A stretch of 64,000 nt of DNA from Nocardioides nitrophenolicus (GTDB lineage Bacteria > Actinomycetota > Actinomycetes > Propionibacteriales > Nocardioidaceae): positions 2,914,001-2,978,000 of the forward strand of contig NZ_JAFBBY010000001.1 of the NCBI RefSeq assembly GCF_016907515.1. Direction: 5' to 3'. The position numbers were made by a program, and so were the translations under genes. A model generated the notes under the pieces. It was not told the origin of the DNA, searched no databases, and was given only the letters and a program-made list of their open reading frames with translations. Shown here piece by piece: positions 1 through 9,051 of this stretch (positions are counted from its first letter, which is position 1; each line of letters opens with the position of its first letter).

Positions 1-1530
1 GACGACGACGGCGCGGCGGCGTACGGCATGGCCGCCCTCGCCGACTTCTGGCTCGGCGACTTCGCCGATGCGACCCGGCACGCGTCGTACGGGCTGGCCC
101 GGGCGGGCGACGACCGGGCCCGCGCCCTGTGCCTCGCGGCGGCGGCCCTCGCCGCCGGCGGCGACCCCGGAGCCGAGGCCGTCGACGAGGAGGAGCTGCA
201 CCGGCTGCTCGCGACCGCCGACGACCCGGGATCCCGGTGGTGGTCCGCCGTGCGGTACGTCGCCGCGGAGGCAGCCCTGGTCGGCGCGCGGATCCGCGCC
301 GCGGCGGCGTACGACGCCCTCGGCCCGCCGGCCGGGGAGGCCTGGTCGGGCCACCCCGCCGCGACCATCCTGTGGATCTGCCAGGCGCGCATCGCTGCCT
401 TCTCCGGGCGGATCGAGGCAGCCAACGCCCTGCTGGGCCCGGTCCGCGCCTCCGTCATCCCGGGCGCCCGGATCGCACCGGTCGTCGACGCCGTGGCCGT
501 GCTGATCCGGGGCAACGCCGGCGACGAGGACGGTGTCCGGGTGGCGGAGTCGATCGCCGCCCAGGTCCCGCCTCGCCCGCGCGACTTCATCGATCGCGGG
601 GCCTTGCTCCTCCTCTCCTATGGCGCCATCGCGCTCTATGACGTGGCGGGTGCGGCCGCCCTCGCCTTCCGGGCCGGCGACGACGAGGCGCTGAGCCGCT
701 GCACCCTGATCGACCGGGCGATCTGCTTCGAGATGTTCCTGCACGCCGCCCTTCTCGAGCAGGACCGAGGTGCGGTCGAGGCCTGGCTCTCCGCCCTCGC
801 GGAGCTGGCCTCCCACCCGATCACCGAGCCGACGGTCCAACGCGCCCGCGCCCGGGTGGCCATCGACGCGGGCGACGCCGCGACCGCGATCGAGCTGCTC
901 ACCGCCAGCATCGAGCGCTGCGTCGCCGAGGACCGCGGCGTCGAAGCCGGGGAGGGACAGGTCCTGCTCGCCCGTGCCCGGATCCTCGACGCCGACCTCG
1001 GCACGGCCTGCCGCAGTCTGCGGGCCGTCGTCGCCGAGGGCGACCGGACCGGGTTCGCCGCCCTCCGTCGGGCCGCCGGCGCCGCCCTCGCCGGCTCGGG
1101 CCGTCGACTGCCCCCGGTCGCCGGCGGCGGGTGGGAGGCACTGTCGGCTCGTGAGGCGGAGGTCGCTCGCCTGGTCCTGGCCGGCCACGAGGTCGAGGAG
1201 ATCGCGGCCTCCCTCTTCCTGTCGCCCCTCACGGTGCGCACCCACCTGTCGCGCGTGCTGTGCGCCTTCGGCGTCGCCACCCGCGTCGGCCTGCTCGCCG
1301 CTGTCGGCGGCACCACGCCGACCGAGGCTCCCGCGCTCCCCGCCCCCGCCCTCAGCCCGCGCCAGGCGGAGGTGGCGGCGCTCGTCGCGTCCGGACGCAC
1401 CAACCCGCAGATCGCCGGTGAGCTGGGCATCTCGGTCAAGGGCGTGGAGAAGCACGTCGGCGACGTACTGCTGCGCTGGAACGCCGGGTCGCGCTTCGAC
1501 CTGGCCCGGATCTGGTGGTCCTTGGCCTGA
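1..1530 (+). CDS. LuxR-type regulator with two C-terminal HTH domains (5' partial)
   Basis: The reading frame is open from the first base, so the start lies upstream; the ATG at 28 need not be the true start. The first ~375 visible residues are alanine/leucine-rich helical, TPR-like repeats as found in the signal-sensing part of large LuxR/MalT-type regulators. Two separate LuxR HTH modules follow: one at residues ~381-425 (LSAREAEVARLVLAG, then SPLTVRTHLSRVL) and one at ~451-500 (LSPRQAEVAALVASG, then SVKGVEKHVGDVL). Two tandem HTHs in one chain are less usual than one. DNA-binding regulation is secure; the target and signal are unknown. A 12-bp stem hairpin lies 35 nt after the stop. Confidence 0.85.
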   Translation, partial: DDDGAAAYGMAALADFWLGDFADATRHASYGLARAGDDRARALCLAAAALAAGGDPGAEAVDEEELHRLLATADDPGSRWWSAVRYVAAEAALVGARIRAAAAYDALGPPAGEAWSGHPAATILWICQARIAAFSGRIEAANALLGPVRASVIPGARIAPVVDAVAVLIRGNAGDEDGVRVAESIAAQVPPRPRDFIDRGALLLLSYGAIALYDVAGAAALAFRAGDDEALSRCTLIDRAICFEMFLHAALLEQDRGAVEAWLSALAELASHPITEPTVQRARARVAIDAGDAATAIELLTASIERCVAEDRGVEAGEGQVLLARARILDADLGTACRSLRAVVAEGDRTGFAALRRAAGAALAGSGRRLPPVAGGGWEALSAREAEVARLVLAGHEVEEIAASLFLSPLTVRTHLSRVLCAFGVATRVGLLAAVGGTTPTEAPALPAPALSPRQAEVAALVASGRTNPQIAGELGISVKGVEKHVGDVLLRWNAGSRFDLARIWWSLA

Positions 1531-1564
1531 CCCTCGACGACAGCGCGGTCAGGCTGCGAAAAGG

Positions 1565-1600
1565 TGCAGCCGCTGGCGTCTCGGGTCACCAGCGGCTGCA
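1565..1600 (+). terminator. Hairpin downstream of the LuxR gene
   Basis: Perfect 12-bp arms TGCAGCCGCTGG (1565-1576) and CCAGCGGCTGCA (1589-1600) around a 12-nt loop. A second small hairpin, CCTGACC (1526-1532)/GGTCAGG (1547-1553), overlaps the stop codon. No T-run follows, so this is a U-tract-less terminator candidate. Confidence 0.5.
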
Positions 1601-1676
1601 GGAGGAAACCTACGGCGCCAGTGGTCGGCCTGTCCCGGGAATGCGGAGATCGGTGGTCGGAGCGTCGGGTCGTCGG

Positions 1677-1883
1677 TCAGGGCCCGGGCAGGGGCTGCTC
1701 GCGCAGGTCGCTCACCTCCCCGATCACGACGAAGTCGGCAGTCCGGTGGAGCAGGGGGACATCGTGGCGGATCGCGATGGCGGCGATCAGGCAGTCGACG
1801 CTGTTGCGGACCGTGCGGCCCTGGCGCCGAGCCGCACGATGGATCGTGGCGGCGTCGCTGAAGTCGGTGTGCGTGTCATACAC
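1677..1883 (-). pseudogene. VapC-type PIN-domain toxin, C-terminal remnant
   Basis: About 68 residues match the C-terminal half of actinobacterial VapC toxins: a YDTHTDFSDAATIHRAARRQG segment leads into GRTVRNSVDCLIAAIAIRHD and then VPLLHRTADF. The conserved Asp in NSVDCLIAA and the late Asp in TADF are present as in PIN domains. The N-terminal half with the first catalytic Asp (LVDTS-type motif) is missing; the frame runs on upstream into sequence that is non-coding or antisense to recQ. No vapB antitoxin gene is visible beside it. Read as a decayed toxin-antitoxin module; not expected to be active. Confidence 0.7.
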
Positions 1884-2049
1884 ACAAGTTGCACCTCCTC
1901 TTGAGTTGGCGATCACCGTAGGCGAACGGCCCGACACAAGGACGTTTCGAGGTCCGGGGCTGTGGACGACGCCCTCGTGGCACCGCCCCGTGAATGAGCG
2001 GTTGTGGATGAACGGGCGTCGTGTCGGGCCCCGCTGGTAGACACGGGGC
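1884..2049. other. Intergenic region upstream of recQ with nested inverted repeats
   Basis: No gene seen. GGCCCGACAC (1928-1937) is repeated inverted as GTGTCGGGCC (2021-2030), and ACGACGCCC (1966-1974) as GGGCGTCGT (2014-2022). The arms could form a large cruciform or a folded leader in front of recQ. No LexA-type box was recognised. Confidence 0.4.
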
Positions 2050-4170
2050 ATGGACACCCAGGCCCCCACCGACGCCGCCGTCCGCGCCCGTGCGGAGGAG
2101 CACCTCCGCGCCCTCGTCGGCCGCCCCGACGCCACCTTGTACGACGACCAGTGGGCGGCGATCTCCGCGCTGGTCGTCGACCGGCGCCGCGCCCTGGTCG
2201 TCCAGCGCACGGGTTGGGGCAAGTCGGCGGTCTACTTCGTGGCGACCCTCCTCCTGCGCGAGCAGGGGAGCGGACCGACGGTCATCATCTCGCCGCTGCT
2301 GGCCCTGATGCGCAACCAGATCTCCGCGGCCGAGCGGGCCGGCATCCGTGCGGTCACCGTCAACTCGACCAACACCGAGCAGTGGGACGAGGTGCACCGC
2401 GCGATCGCGGCGGGCGAGGTCGACGTCCTGCTGGTCAGCCCGGAGCGCCTCAACAACCCTGGCTTCCGCGACGAGGTGCTGCCCCGGCTGGCCGCGACCT
2501 GCGGGCTGCTCGTCGTCGACGAGGCCCACTGCATCTCCGACTGGGGCCACGACTTCCGCCCCGACTACCGGCGGATCCGCACCCTGCTCCGCGAGCTGCC
2601 GCCCGGGATCCCGGTGCTCGCCACGACCGCGACCGCCAACCAGCGGGTGACCGACGACGTCGCGGAGCAGCTCGGCGGCGAGGCGCTGGTGCTGCGCGGC
2701 TCCCTCGACCGGGCCTCGCTGCGGCTCGGGGTGGTCCGGCTGACGACGGCCGAGCAGCGGCTGGCCTGGCTGGCCGACCATCTGGCCGAGCAGCCCGGCA
2801 GCGGCATCGTCTACTGCCTGACCGTGGCCGCCACCCAGGAGGTTGCCGACTTCCTGCGCTCGCGCGGTCATCAGGTGGCCGCCTACTCCGGTCAGACCGA
2901 GCAGACCGAGCGGCTCGCGCTGGAGCAGGCCCTGGTCGACGGCGAGATCAAGGCGCTCGTGGCGACGAGTGCGCTGGGGATGGGCTTCGACGCGGCGTTG
3001 GGGTTCGTGGTCAACCTGGGTGCCCCCAACAGCCCGGTGGCCTACTACCAGCAGGTCGGCCGCGCCGGTCGCGGCACGGTCGACGACGCCACGGTGGTGC
3101 TGCTGCCGGCCACCGAGGACCGCGACATCTGGGCCTACTTCGCCTCGCTCGCCTTCCCCCGCGAGGAGCTGGTGCGTGAGACGCTCGCGGTGCTGGCCGA
3201 GGAGGGGCGCGCGCTGAGCACCGCCGCCCTCGAGCCCCGGGTCGACCTGTCCCGCAACCGGCTCGAGACCATGCTCAAGGTGCTCGACGTCGACGGTGCC
3301 GTACGCCGGGTCAAGGGCGGCTGGGAGGCGACCGGCGAGCCGTGGTCCTACGACGCCGAGCGCTACGCCCGGGTGGCCGCGGCCCGCGCGGCCGAGCAGC
3401 AGGCGATGCTCGACTACCTGCACAGCGACGAGTGCCGGATGCGCTATCTCCGCCGACAGCTCGACGACCCGGCGGTGCTGGCCGACCCCGACTGGCGCTG
3501 CGGGAGGTGCGACAACTGCGGCGGGCTGGGGCTGTCGACGGAGGTCTCGGCGGCGGCCGTGGAGGAGGCTGCCGACCGCATCGCACGGCCCGGCGTGCCG
3601 ATCGAGCCCCGCAAGCTGTGGCCCACCGGACTGTCCGCGATCGGGGTGAGCCGGTCCGGCCGGATCAAGCAGCCCGCGGAGGAGGGCCGCGCCATCGCCC
3701 GGCTCACCGACCTCGGTCACGGCGCGGCGCTGCGCGGGCTGTTCGCGCTCGACGCCCCCGACGGGCCGGTCCCCGACTCGCTGGCCCGGGCGATGGTGAC
3801 CATGCTCCACGACTGGCAGCCCCGGGTGGACGCCATCGTGGTCGCCGAGTCCGAGCGCAAGCCGCAGCTGACCGCCGACCTCGCGAGCGGGCTGTCCCGC
3901 TTCCTGCAGGTCCCGGTCGTCGGGCGGTGGGCGGTCATCGACCTGTCGGTCGGTCCCGACCGCGGGGCGACCAACTCCGCGCAACGAGTGGCTGCGGTCA
4001 GTCGCCGGTGCGCGCTCCAGCTCGACGACCCGGGGGCCGTCGAGGGTCGTCGGGTGCTGCTCGTCGACGACCGGCTGGTCACCGGGTGGTCCCAGACGCT
4101 GGGTGCGGAGGCGCTGCACGACGCCGGGGCGGCGGCCGTGCTCCCCCTGGTGCTGGGGGTGGCCGGGTGA
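2050..4170 (+). CDS. recQ: RecQ-family ATP-dependent DNA helicase with C-terminal phosphoribosyltransferase-like domain
   Basis: A 706-residue superfamily 2 helicase that unwinds DNA 3'-5' in recombination and repair. Walker A RTGWGKS is near residue 53, and the DEAH box within VVDEAHCISDWGHDFRPDY near 157 is diagnostic of RecQ. The second RecA lobe carries a QVGRAGRG motif. A Cys cluster at ~484-490 (CGRCDNCGG) corresponds to the RecQ zinc-binding module. No HRDC domain is seen. Instead the last ~130 residues look like a type I phosphoribosyltransferase fold, with VLLVDDRLVTGWSQT near 670 resembling the PRPP-binding loop. The start ATG is chosen because the helicase domain begins soon after; the next gene is 106 nt downstream. 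Confidence 0.9.
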   Translation: MDTQAPTDAAVRARAEEHLRALVGRPDATLYDDQWAAISALVVDRRRALVVQRTGWGKSAVYFVATLLLREQGSGPTVIISPLLALMRNQISAAERAGIRAVTVNSTNTEQWDEVHRAIAAGEVDVLLVSPERLNNPGFRDEVLPRLAATCGLLVVDEAHCISDWGHDFRPDYRRIRTLLRELPPGIPVLATTATANQRVTDDVAEQLGGEALVLRGSLDRASLRLGVVRLTTAEQRLAWLADHLAEQPGSGIVYCLTVAATQEVADFLRSRGHQVAAYSGQTEQTERLALEQALVDGEIKALVATSALGMGFDAALGFVVNLGAPNSPVAYYQQVGRAGRGTVDDATVVLLPATEDRDIWAYFASLAFPREELVRETLAVLAEEGRALSTAALEPRVDLSRNRLETMLKVLDVDGAVRRVKGGWEATGEPWSYDAERYARVAAARAAEQQAMLDYLHSDECRMRYLRRQLDDPAVLADPDWRCGRCDNCGGLGLSTEVSAAAVEEAADRIARPGVPIEPRKLWPTGLSAIGVSRSGRIKQPAEEGRAIARLTDLGHGAALRGLFALDAPDGPVPDSLARAMVTMLHDWQPRVDAIVVAESERKPQLTADLASGLSRFLQVPVVGRWAVIDLSVGPDRGATNSAQRVAAVSRRCALQLDDPGAVEGRRVLLVDDRLVTGWSQTLGAEALHDAGAAAVLPLVLGVAG

Positions 4171-4263
4171 GTGCCCGCAGCTCCGACCGAGGCCCGCCGC
4201 TGCCGCCTCCCCGCCTGTGAAGGGAGCGCCGCTCGCCTGCGCGATCCTGGGACGCGCCTCATC

Positions 4264-4269
4264 TAGAGT
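4264..4269 (+). promoter_or_regulatory. Leaderless-type -10 box
   Basis: TAGAGT ends 7 nt before the ATG at 4277, placing transcription start at or next to the start codon. No Shine-Dalgarno sequence is needed or seen. Confidence 0.55.
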
Positions 4270-4276
4270 CCGAAGC

Positions 4277-5509
4277 ATGACCGACGACGCTCCCGCGAAC
4301 GGCACCCCCGAGCACCCCGCTGACGGCCCGCCGCCCCCGCCCGCGTCGTCGAGGCCCGCGTCCTCGGCCCCCGACGGCCCGGCGCCCGACACCGTCATCC
4401 GGCCGCCCGCGTCGGCGATCGTCGCCGATCCCGACGACGGCGACGTCCCGGCCACCGAGGACCGTGGCGCCGGTCAGCCGCCGGTGCCGCCGGCCCAGAC
4501 CGGCGTGCCCGGACCGATCGGGCCGAGCGAGCCGGTCCAGCCGGCCGGGGTCGGCCGGTCCGGGGTCACCGGAGCGGTGGTGGCGCTGGGTGCCGGCCTG
4601 CTCGGGGCCGCGGTCGTCATCGGCGGCTTCCGCAGTCGCAGTGGCGGCGACGGCCTCGACTGGTCCAACTTCGGGGTCGCCCTGGGCGCGGCCGCGGTGC
4701 TGCTGGCCATCGCGGTCCTCGGAGCGCTGGTGAGCCGGGTCGGTGGGCGCCCGCGGGAGGAGGTGGTCACCTGGCCCGGCACGGTCGGGATCCTGGCCGC
4801 CGGCCTGCTGATCGGGATCGGCCTCGACCGCGACGACAGCTGGGTGGCGTACCTGATCGGCGGCGTGATGGTCGTGCTCGCGGTGATCGGGTACGTCGCG
4901 GCGCGCCGGGCGGCCTTCGTCGTGGTGGCGATCCTCGGCTTGGCGCTCGTCTACGGCGTCGCCTTCGACGACCTGCTCGCCGACAGCGTGGGCGACGAGC
5001 ATCTCCAGGTGACCGGCGCGGTGCTGGTCGCGGTGTTCGTCGTCGCGGTCACGGTGCTCGGCTGGGCGCTGCCCAGCCGCGCGGTGTCCGGGGTCGTGGT
5101 CGGAGCGTTCGGCCTGGTCGGGATCCTGGGGATCCTCGCATCCTTCGCGGTGCTGCGGTTCCTCGGCGGGATCTTCGGCGGGATGTCCACGATGCTGCTG
5201 GGCGACGACCCGTCGATGTTCTCGGCCGTGGGCGTCTCCGACGGGTTCCGGGAGACCGACGTGTGGTGGGTGGTCGCCATCGGTGGGGCGCTCGCGGTGC
5301 TGTGGGCGCTGGCGGCGGCGGTGTCCGGGCATTCCGGCTTCTCGATCCTGGCGATCGCGATGCCCGCTCTCGGCGTCCCGCTCGCGTCGGTGGCGCTCGC
5401 GGCCGAGCACCCGACCTGGTGGGCGGCGAGCACCGCCGTCGCCGGAGGGGTGCTGCTGCTCGGCGGGGCGTTCCTCGCCCGGCTGCGCGGCCGTCGTACG
5501 ACGGGCTAG
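4277..5509 (+). CDS. Multi-spanning membrane protein, function unknown
   Basis: A 410-residue protein. The first ~95 residues are a Pro/Ala/Asp-rich, probably disordered cytoplasmic region; about nine or ten hydrophobic segments follow, several separated only by short loops, ending in a basic LARLRGRRTTG tail. The frame is open further upstream, but composition changes there and the ATG at 4277 sits 7 nt after a TAGAGT -10 box, which fixes the start. I do not recognise a family. It lies between recQ and the SNF2 gene with separate promoters, so a shared role is not implied. Confidence 0.75.
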   Translation: MTDDAPANGTPEHPADGPPPPPASSRPASSAPDGPAPDTVIRPPASAIVADPDDGDVPATEDRGAGQPPVPPAQTGVPGPIGPSEPVQPAGVGRSGVTGAVVALGAGLLGAAVVIGGFRSRSGGDGLDWSNFGVALGAAAVLLAIAVLGALVSRVGGRPREEVVTWPGTVGILAAGLLIGIGLDRDDSWVAYLIGGVMVVLAVIGYVAARRAAFVVVAILGLALVYGVAFDDLLADSVGDEHLQVTGAVLVAVFVVAVTVLGWALPSRAVSGVVVGAFGLVGILGILASFAVLRFLGGIFGGMSTMLLGDDPSMFSAVGVSDGFRETDVWWVVAIGGALAVLWALAAAVSGHSGFSILAIAMPALGVPLASVALAAEHPTWWAASTAVAGGVLLLGGAFLARLRGRRTTG

Positions 5510-5556
5510 GAGCCGGGCGAGGAGCCGGCTGGGAACTTCGTGTCGGACCCACCCGT

Positions 5557-5562
5557 TAGCGT
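5557..5562 (+). promoter_or_regulatory. Leaderless-type -10 box
   Basis: TAGCGT ends 6 nt before the GTG at 5569. The overlapping ATG at 5567 is followed at once by TGA, so it cannot be the start. Confidence 0.6.
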
Positions 5563-5568
5563 CCCCAT

Positions 5569-8352
5569 GTGAGCTTCGTTCCCGTCTCCGGACCCGCGAC
5601 CTTCCGGCCCGGGGACCCGGCGACGATCGAGTTCAGCGATGCCGCCGGTGCTCGCCGGATCGCGTTGCCGGTCAGCGCTGCCCTGCCGGTGCTGAGCCGG
5701 TCCCGGTCGAGCGACGACGCCCACCCGAGCGTGCGTCTGCTCAGCGGGGCCGCGTTGCTCGGGCTGCGCCTGGTCGCGGCCGGCAAGGTGGCTCCCGACG
5801 GGGAGGGCCGCAGCTGGCGGGTCGCGGGGCTCGACCCTCGCGATGACGACGCGGTCGTCCGGCTCGCCCAGTCGTTCGACGAGAGCGACGACGTGGTCCG
5901 CGGGATGCTCGACGCGGTGGCCGACACGCTGCCGCGCGCGGCGCCGACGCGACGACCCACGCCGGCCGGGGCGCCGGCGCGGGACCCGGCGCGGGACCCG
6001 GCCGCCACCACGCCGGCGCCCTCCGCCCGCACCCCCGACCAGTTCGCCGACCGGGTGCGCCGGCGGATGGCGGAGCGCCGCGACGACGCGGTGCTGCCGG
6101 AGCTGGTGCGGGTCTCGCTGCGGGTGGAGGCCGCCGAGGAGGAGCTGGTCGCGGGCACGGTCCGGGTGGTGCTCCAGGTCCACGACGAGCGCGACCCGCT
6201 CCACGTCTGCGATGCGGCGCTGCTGTGGACCGGGGGCCCGGCCGAGCACGGCTTCGGGAGCCGGGCGCGGGTGCACGCGAGCATCGCGCTGCGGGCGGCG
6301 GCCGACGCGTGGCCGGTGCTCGACCGGCTGCTGGCGTTGGCCGTGCCGGACCAGCTGACTCTAGACGGCACCGAGATCGGCAGCCTGCTGGCCCACGTCG
6401 GCGCGCTGCGCGATGCCCGGGTCGACGTGCACTGGCCGCGTTCGCTGGGACCCGAGCTCACCACCCGCGCGGTGCTCGACCGCCGTCGGGAGGGAACGGT
6501 GAGCGCGGGGCCGGGGCGCGGCGAGGAGCTGCCACTGCAGGACAGTCCGTTCTCGACCGAGGGCCTGTTCTCCTTCTCGTGGCAGGTCTCGCTGCACGGC
6601 GAGGCGCTCACGCCGGACGAGATGGCCGAGCTCGCGAAGGCGGCCAGCCCGGTGATCAAGCTGCGGGGGGCGTGGACGGTGGTCGACCCGACCACCGCCG
6701 AGCGGGCGCGCCGGCGGCTGATCCGCAAGGCCAGCGGCGCGCAGGCGCTCGCGGCGGCGCTGACCGGGGTGACCGAGCTGCCGGCCGCCGGCGACCAGCA
6801 GCCCGCGACGACCGAGGTGATCGTCGGCGCCAGCCTGCTGCGGGTCCGCGAGCAGATCCTCGAGGCGGCGACCCGAGCGCCGCTGGAGGAGCCGGCCGGA
6901 CTGGCGGCGCGGCTGCGCGACTACCAGCGCCACGGGCTGACCTGGCTCGCCGACCTCACCGGCCTCGGCCTCGGTGCCTGCCTCGCCGACGACATGGGCC
7001 TCGGGAAGACGATCACCCTGATCTCGCTCCACCTGCACCGCCTCGAGCACGGCCGGTCCCAGGGCGGACCGACCCTCGTGGTCTGCCCGGCCAGCCTGCT
7101 CGGCAACTGGGAGGCGGAGATCGAGCGGTTCGCGCCCGGCGTACCCGTCCGCCGGTTCCACGGCGGCTCCCGCTCGCTCGACGACCTCGCGGGCGGGTTC
7201 GTGCTCACCACCTACGGCACTCTGCGCCGCGACGCCGACACCCTCGCCGGCGTCGCCTGGGACCTGGTGGTCGCCGACGAGGCCCAGCACGTCAAGAACT
7301 CCCGCACGTCGACCGCCCGCGCCCTGCGCCGGCTCCCCAGCCGCGCCCGGGTGGCCCTGACCGGCACGCCCGTGGAGAACGACCTGACCGAGCTCTGGTC
7401 GATCCTCGACTGGTGCGTGCCGGGCCTTCTCGGCAGCCGGCAGGCCTTCCGTCGGGTGTGGGGTGCGCCGATCGAGTCGGGCGCCGAGCCGACCAAGGCA
7501 CGCCAGTTCGCGGACCTGATCGGGCCGTTCCTGCTGCGGCGGCGCAAGTCGGATCCCGGTATCGCGCCGGAGCTGCCGCCGAAGACCGAGACCGACCACC
7601 TGCTCGGCCTGAGCCGCGAGCAGGTCGTGCTCTACGAGGCGTTCGTCAAGGACACCATGGAGCGGATCGAGCGCGCCGACGAGGAGACCCGCCGCGGGCT
7701 GGTGCTCGCGCTGCTGACCGGCCTCAAGCAGATCTGCAACCACCCCGCCCAGTTCCTCAAGCAGTCCGGGGCGATCCGGCTGACCGGCCGCTCCGAGAAG
7801 CTGGAGCTGCTCGACGAGCTGGTGGCGACGGTGCTCGCCGAGGACGGTGCGGTCCTCGTCTTCACCCAGTACGTCGCGATGGCGCGCCTGGTCGAGCAGC
7901 ACCTCACGGCGCTCGGCGTCCCTCACCAGTTCCTCCACGGCGGCACCCCGGTCGCCCGGCGCGAGGAGATGGTCCGCCGCTTCCAGGCCGCGGAGGTGCC
8001 GGTCTTCCTGCTCTCGCTCAAGGCCGGCGGCACCGGCCTCAACCTGACCCGCGCCGACCACGTCGTCCACTTCGACCGGTGGTGGAATCCCGCCGTCGAG
8101 GAGCAGGCCACCGACCGGGCCTACCGGATCGGGCAGACCCGGCCGGTCCAGGTGCACCGGATGGTCACCCGCGGCACGATCGAGGAGCGGGTCGCGGGCC
8201 TGCTCGACCGCAAGCGTCAGCTCGCCGACGCCGTGCTCGCACGCGGGGACGCGGCGCTGACCGAGCTCAGCAACGAGGAGCTGCGCGACCTGGTCACCCT
8301 GCGCCGCCAGGCGCGCGAGGCGGCCGAGTTCGCCGAGGACGGGCGCGGCTGA
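5569..8352 (+). CDS. SNF2/SWI2-family DEAD-like helicase
   Basis: A 927-residue ATP-dependent DNA translocase. The N-terminal ~450 residues form the SNF2 helicase-associated region of bacterial members. The motor follows: Walker A in DDMGLGKT near residue 475, DEAQ box in VVADEAQH near 570, SLKAGGTGLNLT and the motif VI region QATDRAYRIGQTRPVQVHR near 850. Start is GTG 5569, 6 nt after a TAGCGT box. Its stop TGA shares a base with the ATG of the next gene, so it is co-translated with a SWIM zinc-finger protein, a pairing common in bacteria. Probable role: nucleoprotein remodelling or repair; the exact job is unknown. Confidence 0.92.
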   Translation: MSFVPVSGPATFRPGDPATIEFSDAAGARRIALPVSAALPVLSRSRSSDDAHPSVRLLSGAALLGLRLVAAGKVAPDGEGRSWRVAGLDPRDDDAVVRLAQSFDESDDVVRGMLDAVADTLPRAAPTRRPTPAGAPARDPARDPAATTPAPSARTPDQFADRVRRRMAERRDDAVLPELVRVSLRVEAAEEELVAGTVRVVLQVHDERDPLHVCDAALLWTGGPAEHGFGSRARVHASIALRAAADAWPVLDRLLALAVPDQLTLDGTEIGSLLAHVGALRDARVDVHWPRSLGPELTTRAVLDRRREGTVSAGPGRGEELPLQDSPFSTEGLFSFSWQVSLHGEALTPDEMAELAKAASPVIKLRGAWTVVDPTTAERARRRLIRKASGAQALAAALTGVTELPAAGDQQPATTEVIVGASLLRVREQILEAATRAPLEEPAGLAARLRDYQRHGLTWLADLTGLGLGACLADDMGLGKTITLISLHLHRLEHGRSQGGPTLVVCPASLLGNWEAEIERFAPGVPVRRFHGGSRSLDDLAGGFVLTTYGTLRRDADTLAGVAWDLVVADEAQHVKNSRTSTARALRRLPSRARVALTGTPVENDLTELWSILDWCVPGLLGSRQAFRRVWGAPIESGAEPTKARQFADLIGPFLLRRRKSDPGIAPELPPKTETDHLLGLSREQVVLYEAFVKDTMERIERADEETRRGLVLALLTGLKQICNHPAQFLKQSGAIRLTGRSEKLELLDELVATVLAEDGAVLVFTQYVAMARLVEQHLTALGVPHQFLHGGTPVARREEMVRRFQAAEVPVFLLSLKAGGTGLNLTRADHVVHFDRWWNPAVEEQATDRAYRIGQTRPVQVHRMVTRGTIEERVAGLLDRKRQLADAVLARGDAALTELSNEELRDLVTLRRQAREAAEFAEDGRG

Positions 8353-9035
8353 TGCGCACCACCTTCACCCGTCAGGCCCAGCCGGCGCGCGGCGTCCGCT
8401 CCTGGTGGGGCAAGGCCTGGCAGCGGGCGGTCGAGGAGGCGGCCTACTCCGAGGCCGAGCTGCGTCCCGGCCGCACCCACGCCCGCCGGGGCGACGTGGG
8501 CGCGATCAGCGTCGAGCCCGGCGTGCTGCTCGCCGCCTGTCGCGACGGCGACGAGGCGTGGACGGTGCAGGTCGGCGTACCCGTCCTCGACGAGACCGCC
8601 CGCGCGGCTCTGGTCGAGGCGGTGGCGGCGGAGTCCGGCCGGATCGCCGAGCTGCTCGCCGGCAACCTGCCCCATGACCTCGTCGAGCATGCCGAGGAGG
8701 TCGGCGTCGAGCTGCTGCCGTACGGCGGCGAGCTGAGCGCGTCGTGCACCTGCCCTCATTACCTCGACCCGTGCCCCCACGCGATCGCGGTGCTGGTCCA
8801 GGCCGGCTGGCTGGTCGACGCCGATCCGCTGGTGCTCTTCGCGCTGCGGGGCGTGGAGCGCGACGACCTGCTCGCCGACCTGCACGCGCGGGCCACGCCC
8901 GACCCGGGCCCGGGGCCGCTGCTGTCCGCCGACCTGGCCGACGACGTCGAGCTGGTGGTCGACGCCGCGGTCCGCGCGCAGCGCCTGGTCGCGCTGTTCG
9001 AGGCGGGCGCCGAGCTCCCCGACGGGCTGCTCTGA
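8352..9035 (+). CDS. SWIM zinc-finger protein, partner of the SNF2 helicase
   Basis: A 227-residue protein whose central motif C132-T-C134-PHYLDP-C141-P-H143 matches the SWIM CxC-xn-CxH zinc-binding signature near residues 132-143. The start ATG overlaps the preceding stop by one base (TGATG), so translation is coupled to the SNF2 gene. SWIM domains bind DNA or proteins and in bacteria often accompany SNF2 ATPases, which suggests it loads or targets that motor (inference). The conserved N-terminal SWWGKAWQRAVEEAA stretch is typical of this partner family. Confidence 0.88.
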   Translation: MRTTFTRQAQPARGVRSWWGKAWQRAVEEAAYSEAELRPGRTHARRGDVGAISVEPGVLLAACRDGDEAWTVQVGVPVLDETARAALVEAVAAESGRIAELLAGNLPHDLVEHAEEVGVELLPYGGELSASCTCPHYLDPCPHAIAVLVQAGWLVDADPLVLFALRGVERDDLLADLHARATPDPGPGPLLSADLADDVELVVDAAVRAQRLVALFEAGAELPDGLL

Positions 9036-9051
9036 GCGTCGGCGGCGCTCA
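9033..9051. terminator. Minimal bidirectional hairpin made of two stop codons
   Basis: TGAGCG (9033-9038) and CGCTCA (9046-9051) form a 6-bp stem. The outer bases are the stop codons of the two convergent genes (SWIM protein and PLD enzyme), which are only 13 nt apart. Confidence 0.35.

Noticed and set aside
4171..4276. Small gene between recQ and the membrane protein
   Set aside because: Frame is open but lacks RBS, start context and any recognisable motif.
1876..4455. An 859-codon minus-strand frame antisense to recQ
   Set aside because: Same composition artefact; no domain, no start signal.
6225..9035. A 936-codon plus frame spanning the SNF2 and SWIM genes
   Set aside because: Its first part is a frame-shifted shadow of the helicase; only the last 227 codons are the genuine SWIM gene, which has its own coupled ATG.
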